Assembly: GCA_020639195.1 (NCBI GenBank)
Contig: JACKHB010000004.1
Location: 372,001-436,000 of the forward strand
From: Phycisphaeraceae bacterium
GTDB lineage: Bacteria; Planctomycetota; Phycisphaerae; Phycisphaerales; UBA1924
Reading direction: 5' to 3'
Length of the DNA stretch: 64,000 bases
Under the pieces are notes generated by a model. The model ran no database searches, had not been told where the DNA came from, and saw nothing but the letters and a program-made list of their open reading frames with translations. The position numbers were made by a program, and so were the translations under genes. Each line of letters starts with the position of its first letter. Position 1 is the first letter of the stretch. Below, piece after piece: positions 1 through 6,897 of the stretch.

Positions 1-942
1 GCCCCGGGCCATCTCCAGCTGGCGCTGCATGCGACGCTCCTCGGCCTGGATCTTGAGCAACCGAGCCTGCTCGAGCGCGAGCGCCGAATGCTCCGCCACA
101 GAGCGCAGAAGCAGCTTGTCCGCAAGGGAAAACCGTCGAGGGGAGCGCGAGTACAGACGAACCACACCCATGGGTCGGCCCTGGAAGATCAGGCCCGCCG
201 AGATCGCGCTGGCCAGTCCTTCGGCGGCCACGCGGTCGGGGTGCAGCACCCGCGGATCGGTCCGCAGATCCTCGGCGACGACGACCTGGCCCTGGATCGC
301 CAGTCGGTCGAACTCGCGGTCGCGCGAGAGCGGGAGCGGACTGGTCAACCACTCGCGGCTGAGGTTCTTTGACGCCTTGAGCACCAGCGCCGCCTCATCG
401 TCGGCCAGCGGATGATTCTCCGGCAGGAGCACGATCGAGCCCGCGTCGAGCTCCATCACCTCCAGCACCAGCGCCAGCGCCACCCGCAGCACCTCCTCGG
501 GCTCGGCCGCGCGGATCAGCAGCGCGCTCAAGCGGTACATCAGTTCGACTTCCTGCACGCGGTGGCGCAGCGCGGACTCCTGCGCGCAGAATTCGGCGCT
601 CACCTGCGCAACCAGCCGAACCGCCCGTTCGGCGCCTTCGCCGGAGGAGCGCTCCCCCCCGGCCAGGGCAATGTGGCCGATGGGCGCATCCTGCACCACG
701 AGCGGAACGAGCAGCGCGCCATCACCGAGTCCGGGGGCCGGCTCCTCGACGCGCCAACCCGCCTCCCCCTCTGGAACGATGCGTCGCCCCCGCGCATCGC
801 GCAGCTCGATCTGCGCTCCCGAGAGGCGCGAGAGTTCCTCGCACAGCCGGGGAAGGGAGCCGTCGCTCATGAAATCGACGATGGAGCGACCGCGGCCGTG
901 CAACGAGCCGGGCTCCGGGGGCGTGCCGGTCAACGCGCTCAA
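1..942 (-). CDS. GAF-domain sensor protein, C-terminus cut by window edge
   Basis: This reading frame stays open to the window edge, so the C-terminus is missing. The visible part reads as two GAF-like modules: a short N-terminal one (SGAQIELRDARGRRIVPEGE, then PIGHIALAG) and a second running from VQEVELMYRLSALLIRAAEP to FSLADKLLLRSVAEHSALAL. It continues into a helix, EQARLLKIQAEERRMQRQLE. GAF followed by such a helix typically leads into a SpoIIE/PP2C-type phosphatase or another signalling output, so a sensor phosphatase is my best inference, but the output domain is outside the window. No ATG fits. TTG at 942 overlaps the upstream stop as TTGA, and TTG at 933 has GGGAG about 10 nt upstream, so the exact start is uncertain. 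It is the last gene of a run with the sigma and anti-sigma genes, which suggests a shared signalling role. Confidence 0.7.
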   Translation of the reverse strand, partial: MSALTGTPPEPGSLHGRGRSIVDFMSDGSLPRLCEELSRLSGAQIELRDARGRRIVPEGEAGWRVEEPAPGLGDGALLVPLVVQDAPIGHIALAGGERSSGEGAERAVRLVAQVSAEFCAQESALRHRVQEVELMYRLSALLIRAAEPEEVLRVALALVLEVMELDAGSIVLLPENHPLADDEAALVLKASKNLSREWLTSPLPLSRDREFDRLAIQGQVVVAEDLRTDPRVLHPDRVAAEGLASAISAGLIFQGRPMGVVRLYSRSPRRFSLADKLLLRSVAEHSALALEQARLLKIQAEERRMQRQLEMARG

Positions 943-2555
943 TCTCCCGCGTCGGACGGAACGCCCAGCCACACCCCACCCAGCAGGGAGGTCAGGGCGC
1001 GGTCCGCCATCAGCTCCGAAGATCGAAGCACGCCCAGGCCGCGCTCGATGTCCGGTCGAGAGCCTGTCTGGTATCCCAGGTAGGCCAGCACCAACGCCGA
1101 TGCCCTCCCGAGCCGAGCCTCCAGCGCGGACTCCGATCCGGACAGGTTGGCTCGCAACTGCTCCATGATCTGCGTTGTGCGCTCCGGCTTGGGCAGCAGG
1201 TCAGCCCCGTACGTCGTCGCGGCGACTTCGGGATGACTCGCGAACAACGCGCGCAGATTCACTGATGCCGACAGCAACAACCCAGCGCCGATCTGGGCGT
1301 GGACCCGTCCGATCGTCGCGGCCACATCGCCGGGGCGCGTCGCGAGCGCCCTCGTGAACCGCTCTTCCGCATCGAAGTACCTGCCCTCGCGCAGCAGCCG
1401 CTGCGCCACGTTGACGTGCTCCACGAACGGGTCCACACGGGCATCTCCCCGCACGATCAGCGAATCCACCGTACCGCCCGACTCGCGAATCATGTCCAGC
1501 GTTCGCTGGCTCAGCCCGGGATACCCGGGAATCCCGGCGGATTGCCACCCCGCCCGCTCGTCCTTGTTCGGATCGATGATGATGTCGGCCGGTGTGGGGA
1601 GCGATTCGCCATCCTGCTCGCGCGGCTCCTCGATGCTGCTGGTGTCGCTCATGCGCTCGCGCAGGAGCCGGAACTCCTCGTCAAGCGTTGGGGTTCCTGA
1701 CTCGGGTGGGGTGGCCGCGGCGCTCTTCTCTCGCATCTGCTTCAGGATCGTTTCGAGCGGTGTCAGCGTGCTGTTCACACTCTGACCCGTCACGCGTTGA
1801 TCAAGTCGCGATGGCGCCGTGCCGGCGTCGTTGGCGTTCTCGCGCGGCTCGAGTTCGGTGAGTTGCACGCCCGTCAGGCCGGAAACCACCAGCCCCCACC
1901 GGCGACCGTCTTCGGCGTTTCCAACACCGATCACCGACGGAGTGAGCGACTGACCCGCCTGGTATGCGGAAGGCGAACGCAGCGCGGCCATGAGCGAGCC
2001 GCCCAGCGACATCGACTCCATGTCAATGAGATCCCGCTCCGCAGGCGTCAGCGCCCGCAGGTTGCTGCCCGGAAGCGCCTGCCCCTCCGACGGCGATCCG
2101 ATGTCCGGCGATGCCAGGCTGCGTCCCCATGCATCGCGGCTGACACTGAACCCGCCGAGCAAGCCGGCCGGTGCGTACGAACCCGTGGTCAGCGCGAACT
2201 GGTACTGCAACGCCTCGGTGCCCCGGATGCCATAGCCGGCCAGCCCTGAGATGTACGAGTCGCGTCGGAACGCAAAGAGGTCATCCGATCCGAGTTCGCC
2301 TCGAAACTCATCGGCCGCGGTGTATCCGAGATCGCCGCGGAAGCTCAACCCGTTTGGGACGTTTCCCGTCACGATCGCATTGCGGAGCCGCATTTCTTCC
2401 ATGAATCGCCGGGCAGGATTGCCCCGGTTCGTGGGAGCGGTGACCTCCAGATGCGACTGGAGTCCGGAACCATCTCCCAAGGCGTTCTGAGCGAGGGCGG
2501 AGCCCTCCGTCAGCCCGACCGAGAGCAGAACGACGACGAATGGGATCCGTGCCAT
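939..2555 (-). CDS. secreted protein with C-terminal TPR-like region, unknown function
   Basis: A 538-residue protein with a clear signal peptide (MARIPFVVVLLSVGLTEGSALAQ). I do not recognise a named family. The first half is rich in Gly and Ser (for example RDSYISGLAGYGIRG) and resembles the low-complexity region of a surface protein. Around residues 385-450 there is a TPR-like stretch (NVAQRLLREGRYFDAEERFTRA, then ATRPGDVAATIGRVHAQIGA). The start ATG has AGGGGAG just upstream. The gene begins 61 nt after the anti-sigma gene on the same strand, and its stop overlaps the possible TTG start of the GAF gene, so it probably belongs to the sigma/anti-sigma transcription unit. It could be an envelope protein controlled by that sigma factor; that is inference from position. 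Confidence 0.75.
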   Translation of the reverse strand: MARIPFVVVLLSVGLTEGSALAQNALGDGSGLQSHLEVTAPTNRGNPARRFMEEMRLRNAIVTGNVPNGLSFRGDLGYTAADEFRGELGSDDLFAFRRDSYISGLAGYGIRGTEALQYQFALTTGSYAPAGLLGGFSVSRDAWGRSLASPDIGSPSEGQALPGSNLRALTPAERDLIDMESMSLGGSLMAALRSPSAYQAGQSLTPSVIGVGNAEDGRRWGLVVSGLTGVQLTELEPRENANDAGTAPSRLDQRVTGQSVNSTLTPLETILKQMREKSAAATPPESGTPTLDEEFRLLRERMSDTSSIEEPREQDGESLPTPADIIIDPNKDERAGWQSAGIPGYPGLSQRTLDMIRESGGTVDSLIVRGDARVDPFVEHVNVAQRLLREGRYFDAEERFTRALATRPGDVAATIGRVHAQIGAGLLLSASVNLRALFASHPEVAATTYGADLLPKPERTTQIMEQLRANLSGSESALEARLGRASALVLAYLGYQTGSRPDIERGLGVLRSSELMADRALTSLLGGVWLGVPSDAGD

Positions 2556-2616
2556 ATGACTCCCCTACGCACGATCATAGAGGAAAGATCGGCCGGACCG
2601 GGGTCGGAAGCCAGCC

Positions 2617-3534
2617 TCAAGGGGCGGCGATCGGCTTGGGAACCTCGGCCGCCTCGCGCACGCTCTCACACACGGTCTTGAGGTCCGAGACCAGGAAGTA
2701 GTCCAGACCGTCGCGCCTCCAGGCGTAGATGACCGATCCGTTCGGATCCCCGCGAGCCCGCAACCGGTAGCTGGCGCCCTCGGACAGTTCGAGCGTCGAG
2801 TCCGTGGCATCCTGAACAAAGAGGCTCACCGTCGTGGGCTTGTGCGAGATCGGGCACACCGCGTCAAACCGCAGGTGCATGCTCCGGCCTCCGCCGGGCA
2901 CAGCGCACTCTCCCCCGTCGATGAACGTCAGTCCCGCCTTCACGAGGTCCGGCAGGGTCGGCGACTTTCCCACGATGTCCGATAGCGCGCGGGGAACCTC
3001 CGAGAAATCGTGGATCGACATCTTCTCGGCGCGCGCCGCGTCGACCTCGCACGCCACGTGTTCCGTGCCCACGAACGCCGCGACCTCGGCATACGCCCCC
3101 GTGGAGGGGCCCGTGCCGATGCGCGCGATCTGAAACAGAAAGACACCGGCCACGATCAGCAGGACAGCCGCCGCCGCGAGCTGAAGTCGCCCCTGCGATC
3201 TCGCCCAGAAGCTCCGCCGACTCGTCTCTCCACGCCGAGCGCTCAGGCCTGCGTCGAGTGCGTCGCGCTCTTCCGCGCGGGCGCCAGAGGCGGTCGCCAG
3301 GATGCGATCCCGAAGCCCGGCCGGGGCCGACTCACTCTGCATGACCCGTCGACAGGCGTCCCGCAACGAACGATCAAACTCGATGCGCTGGGCGTCCCCG
3401 GGATGATTCCGGAGATGCTCTTCCAGTGCACGCTGCTCGTCGGCGTTGAGCTCTCCGTCCGCGGCACAGCGAAGCAACGACGCGAGGATCGGCGTTGGAC
3501 GCTCCTCGCCCGGATTGGGGATGAAGTCCGTCAT
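2617..3534 (-). CDS. anti-sigma factor, single-pass membrane protein
   Basis: A 305-residue protein. The N-terminal 60 residues have the layout of an anti-sigma domain (LLRCAADGELNADEQRALEEHL). The usual zinc ligands H-x3-C-x2-C are not evident, so this would be a zinc-free version. One membrane segment lies at about residues 117-137 (LQLAAAAVLLIVAGVFLFQIA) and is followed by an extracytoplasmic domain of about 165 residues. The start ATG overlaps the stop of the sigma gene as ATGA, the coupled arrangement typical of sigma/anti-sigma pairs. The expected role is to hold the ECF sigma factor at the membrane until an envelope signal arrives. A longer in-frame extension up to 3732 would run inside the sigma gene and is unlikely. 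Confidence 0.85.
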   Translation of the reverse strand: MTDFIPNPGEERPTPILASLLRCAADGELNADEQRALEEHLRNHPGDAQRIEFDRSLRDACRRVMQSESAPAGLRDRILATASGARAEERDALDAGLSARRGETSRRSFWARSQGRLQLAAAAVLLIVAGVFLFQIARIGTGPSTGAYAEVAAFVGTEHVACEVDAARAEKMSIHDFSEVPRALSDIVGKSPTLPDLVKAGLTFIDGGECAVPGGGRSMHLRFDAVCPISHKPTTVSLFVQDATDSTLELSEGASYRLRARGDPNGSVIYAWRRDGLDYFLVSDLKTVCESVREAAEVPKPIAAP

Positions 3535-4145
3535 GCGCTGGTCATTCCATCTTCTGACGCCTCTCCGGCGGAGAGGAGTCGGCTCAGTCCAAGGTCCCCT
3601 CGCAGACCCTCGTCGCCAGTCAGGGCGTCGGCAAGCAGCTTGCGGGCCCTGTGCAGACGGCTCATAACGGTGCCGATGGGGACCTCGAGGATCGCGGCAA
3701 TCTCCCGATACTTCAGCCCCTCGACTCCCCACATCAGAAGGACCTCTCGATACTCGGAGCGAAGCTCGTCGACGGCCTTGCGGAGTCGATCGTCGACATG
3801 CTCCCAGTCAAACGTCGCGCGGTTCCATGCCGGAGGCGGCTCATCCGGCAGAGGCCCATCGGCCTCGACGGGAATCTCGCCCATGGCCTGGGGCCCGCGC
3901 CGCTCGCGCTTGATCTTTGAGTAGAACAGGTTGTGGCAGATGGTGAACAGCCACGCCCGCATCCCGCCGGATCCATCGCCGGTTCGATCCTCGAATCCCT
4001 CGACAGCGCTGGGGCGTAGGGCACGGGCGTACACATCCTGAACCAGATCCTCCGCGGCGTGAGGATTCCTGGAGAGGTGAAGAGCCATGCGGTACACAGC
4101 GTCGAGCTGTTCGAGCGCCAAGCGCTCAAACTCCTGACGGTCCAC
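3531..4145 (-). CDS. ECF-type RNA polymerase sigma factor
   Basis: A 204-residue sigma-70-family factor of the extracytoplasmic function type. Region 2 is visible at residues 10-75 (LDAVYRMALHLSRNPHAAED, then MRAWLFTICHNLFYSKIKRE). Region 4, with its helix-turn-helix, is at about 118-172 (LRSEYREVLLMWGVEGLKYR, EIAAILEVPIGTVMSRLHRA). An acidic, Pro-rich linker lies between them. The start is GTG, preceded by a GGGGGAGG ribosome-binding site. The anti-sigma gene follows with an ATGA overlap. The first dockerin gene starts divergently 233 bp away, so it could be a target, but I could not identify a matching promoter pair. Confidence 0.93.
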   Translation of the reverse strand: MDRQEFERLALEQLDAVYRMALHLSRNPHAAEDLVQDVYARALRPSAVEGFEDRTGDGSGGMRAWLFTICHNLFYSKIKRERRGPQAMGEIPVEADGPLPDEPPPAWNRATFDWEHVDDRLRKAVDELRSEYREVLLMWGVEGLKYREIAAILEVPIGTVMSRLHRARKLLADALTGDEGLRGDLGLSRLLSAGEASEDGMTSA

Positions 4146-4378
4146 GGATCTTCAACCTCCCCCGGGGACCTCAACGCCGTTCCCCGCCGGCCTATTCCCG
4201 CCCTGGACGGAACCACGATAGGAAGATCGAACCCGGGCCCCACGGGCATCGTCCGATAACTTTTGGTCCTGACACTCCCGAACCACCACTTCAACCCGAC
4301 CCTGCAAGGACACCGCGCCGCAGAGACATCCGGGACCGCGACCATCCCATCAGCGATCCAAAGAACAAGGAGCAAACC
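4146..4378. other. divergent intergenic region between sigma operon and dockerin island
   Basis: 233 bp separate the ECF sigma gene (leftward) from the first dockerin gene (rightward). Both promoters should lie here. The rightward side contains GATAACTT at 4255-4262 as a possible -10-like element, and AAGGAG sits just upstream of the ATG at 4379. A GGAACC-like ECF -35 candidate near 4209 has no convincing -10 at the right distance, so I do not assign an ECF promoter. Confidence 0.4.
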
Positions 4379-5041
4379 ATGCGAGCACTGGTTCTGGCGT
4401 TGGTCTGCGCGGCCTCGTCCGGCGCGTTTGCCGACCCACACGACCAAAGGTACTTCTCCAGCTTCGAGGGAATCGAGTCGTCGGACTTCGTCCTCGGTGA
4501 CGTGAATGTCGGCGAGACCGCTCACTTCTCCGGCGACGCGTTCTCCGGATTCCGCGGCATCTTCGAGCTGTATCGAACTGGCATCTTCGGCTGGATGGTG
4601 CGTCCGCAGGGCACCGGCGTCATCGAGTTCGACCCGCCCGCGAAGGAGGCCGAGTTCTACGCCCGCACCCGTTCGATCGCCAACGGTCCGACCACCATCA
4701 CCGCCTTCGACGAGGGCGGCGCGATGGTGGGCGAGGTCACCCTGCCCGCCCCTTCCGCGTGGACCCTCGTGCTCTTCCAGGGCAGAATCGCGCGCATCGA
4801 GGTCTTCAACGGAGACACCCACGCCCTCGAGAGCGATGGCATGAACTCCATGGACGACTTTGGCTTCACGCCCGTCTGCCTCGCGGATATCGACGGCGAT
4901 GGCGACGCCGACAGCGACGACTTCTTCGGATTCCTCGACCTGTTCGTGGCGGGGGATGATCGGGCCGATCTCGATGGAGATGGCGATCGTGACGCCGACG
5001 ACTTCTTCCTGTACTTGGATGCATTCGCCGCGGGATGCTGA
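4379..5041 (+). CDS. small secreted protein with C-terminal GC-type dockerin module
   Basis: A 220-residue protein. The signal peptide is about MRALVLALVCAASSGAFA. It is followed by about 140 residues of beta-rich domain that I do not recognise by name (FYARTRSIANGPTTITAFDE and WTLVLFQGRIARIEVFNG read like the small jelly-roll domain often found in planctomycete secreted proteins). The final 54 residues form a dockerin-like pair of Ca-binding loops (DIDGDGDADSDDFF and DLDGDGDRDADDFF) flanked by Cys at the start and the terminal Gly-Cys. AAGGAG precedes the ATG. It is the first gene of the dockerin island. A second, out-of-frame dockerin module lies directly behind its stop codon. Confidence 0.85.
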   Translation: MRALVLALVCAASSGAFADPHDQRYFSSFEGIESSDFVLGDVNVGETAHFSGDAFSGFRGIFELYRTGIFGWMVRPQGTGVIEFDPPAKEAEFYARTRSIANGPTTITAFDEGGAMVGEVTLPAPSAWTLVLFQGRIARIEVFNGDTHALESDGMNSMDDFGFTPVCLADIDGDGDADSDDFFGFLDLFVAGDDRADLDGDGDRDADDFFLYLDAFAAGC

Positions 5042-5046
5042 GCCGC

Positions 5047-5190
5047 GATGGCGACGCCGACAGCGACGACTTCTTTGCGTTCCTCGACCTGTTCGCAATC
5101 GGAGACGATCGCGCGGACCTCGACGGTGACGGGGATCGCGACGCGGACGACTTCTTCCTGTACCTCGATCTCTTCGCCGCGGGGTGTTAG
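5047..5190 (+). pseudogene. orphan out-of-frame GC-type dockerin module
   Basis: Directly after the stop of the preceding gene, a frame shifted relative to it encodes 47 residues of a dockerin module: DGDADSDDFFAFLDLFAIGD, then DRADLDGDGDRDADDFFLYL, then DLFAAGC and a TAG stop. It has both Ca-binding loops but lacks the leading Cys and the first Asp residues, and no start codon or ribosome-binding site serves it. It resembles the module of the upstream gene (ADSDDFF and DDRAD are shared), so it is probably a tandem duplicate or the remnant of a longer original C-terminus. Confidence 0.8.
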
Positions 5191-5298
5191 GGGCCGTCGC
5201 CGCGAGTTTCTGGACACAGTCAACGGATCGGGCGCCTAATCCCGCTCCCTCGGCGCTGCGGGCGGCGACTCGGACGAGGGCCGCCCCAACCATTGGCC

Positions 5299-6813
5299 AT
5301 GACACCCACATGGCCCGTCCTGACTCGCTGGTTGATCGCGAGCCTCGCACTGGTGATCTCAGTCCCAGCCCGCGCACAACCCTGCGACGGGGTCGCCACG
5401 TTCGCCGACGGTCTGACCCCGGTGCGCGAAGTGCACGTCTCGAAGACCGGGAGCGACCAGACCGGCGACGGCTCGGCGCAGCGTCCGTACGCCTCTATCC
5501 AGCGGGGCATCTCGGAAGCCACGCCCGGCACGGCCGTGATCATCCACGCCGGTACGTACCCGGGCGGCATCTTCCTGTCGGACGTCACCGGCGCGATCGA
5601 CTCGCCGATCTGGATCGGCGGAGCGACCGGAGAGGCCCGCCCCGTGATCTCCGGGGGCAACACCGGCATGCAGGCCAGCCGCACGAAGTTCGTGGTGCTG
5701 CACGATCTCGAGGTCAGCGGCGCGGCCCTGAACGGCATCAACTTTGACGACGGGGGCAGGGTCGACGACCCGCTGGCCGCGCACCACCTGGTCTTCCGCC
5801 GCCTGTTCATCCATGACATCGGCTCGGGGGGCAACCACGACGGGCTCAAGCTCTCGGGGCTCAACGACTACTGGGTCATCGAGTGCGAGTTTGCCCGGGT
5901 CAGCGCGGGCAGTGGCATCGACCACGTCGGGTGCCACAGGGGCATGATCGCGCGCTGCACGTTCACTGATATGGGCAGCAACGCGATCCAGCTCAAGGGC
6001 GGGACCGAGGACGTCGAGATTCGCTGGAGCCGGTTCGTGCGCGCCGGCCAACGCGCGCTCAACATCGGCGGTTCGACCGGTCTCCCGTACTTCCGCCCAC
6101 CCCTGTCGCAGACCGAGCCCAACACCGAGGCGCGCAACATCCGCGTGCTGGCGAACGTGATCCAGGGATCGGTCGCGCCCATCGCGTTTGTGGGCGCGTT
6201 GGACTGCCTCGTTGCCCACAACACCATCATCGACCCGGACAACTGGATCCTGCGCATCCTGCAGGAGACGGTCTCGGATGGCCAGTACGAGTTCCTGCCC
6301 TGCGGCGACAACGCCTTCGTGAGCAACCTTGTCCTCTTTGACCGCTCTGGGCTGAGCACGTACCTGAACATCGGCCCCAACACCGCGCCCGAGACGTTCA
6401 CCTTCACCAACAACCTCTGGTACGCCCACGACGACCCGGCCCGCTCAGAGCCCACGCTCCCGGCCGAGGAGACCGATGGCGTGTACGGGCTCGATCCCCT
6501 GCTCGCGGATCCCGACTCCGGCGATGTCGCGATTCCCGCCGAGAGTCCCGCCGCGGGGGCCGGCCGAGCACCTCCGCCGATTCCCGGTGACTTCCACCGC
6601 GCGTGCTACGAGGACTCTCCGAGCATCGGTGCCTGCGAGGTGGGCTGTGCCGCAGATCTCGATGGCGACGGCGACACCGACGGCGACGACTTCTTCGCGT
6701 ACCTCGATCTGTTCGCGGCTGGCGACGACGACGCGGACTTCGACGGCGATGGCGCGCTGGACGGGGCGGACTACTTCGCGTTCCTGGATGAGTTTGCTTC
6801 AGGATGCGCCTGA
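5299..6813 (+). CDS. secreted right-handed beta-helix protein with GC-type dockerin module
   Basis: A 504-residue protein from ATG 5299 (a TTG two codons earlier is less likely). The signal peptide ends near ALVISVPARAQP. The region at about 35-400 has the signature of DUF1565/pectate-lyase-like parallel beta-helix proteins: VSKTGSDQTGDGSAQRPYAS and IQRGISEATPGTAVIIHAGT, followed by many short Asn/Gly-rich turns (NAIQLKGGTEDVEIRWSRFV). Such proteins often bind or cleave polysaccharides; no catalytic residues can be assigned here. The C-terminal 55 residues are the dockerin pair (DLDGDGDTDGDDFF and DFDGDGALDGADYF), ending GCA instead of GC. The second loop carries Gly-Ala where its neighbours have Asp residues. 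Confidence 0.85.
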   Translation: MTPTWPVLTRWLIASLALVISVPARAQPCDGVATFADGLTPVREVHVSKTGSDQTGDGSAQRPYASIQRGISEATPGTAVIIHAGTYPGGIFLSDVTGAIDSPIWIGGATGEARPVISGGNTGMQASRTKFVVLHDLEVSGAALNGINFDDGGRVDDPLAAHHLVFRRLFIHDIGSGGNHDGLKLSGLNDYWVIECEFARVSAGSGIDHVGCHRGMIARCTFTDMGSNAIQLKGGTEDVEIRWSRFVRAGQRALNIGGSTGLPYFRPPLSQTEPNTEARNIRVLANVIQGSVAPIAFVGALDCLVAHNTIIDPDNWILRILQETVSDGQYEFLPCGDNAFVSNLVLFDRSGLSTYLNIGPNTAPETFTFTNNLWYAHDDPARSEPTLPAEETDGVYGLDPLLADPDSGDVAIPAESPAAGAGRAPPPIPGDFHRACYEDSPSIGACEVGCAADLDGDGDTDGDDFFAYLDLFAAGDDDADFDGDGALDGADYFAFLDEFASGCA

Positions 6814-6897
6814 AGACGGCTTCATTTCCCATTGCCGCCACGCGTCGTCGGGCGGTACCTTGCCTTGGTCGTCTCTTGGGGGCCGGAGGGATTCCAG

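Noticed and set aside
4209..4214. GGAACC as an ECF -35 box before the first dockerin gene
   Set aside because: No matching -10 sequence occurs 15-18 nt downstream, so an ECF promoter cannot be claimed.
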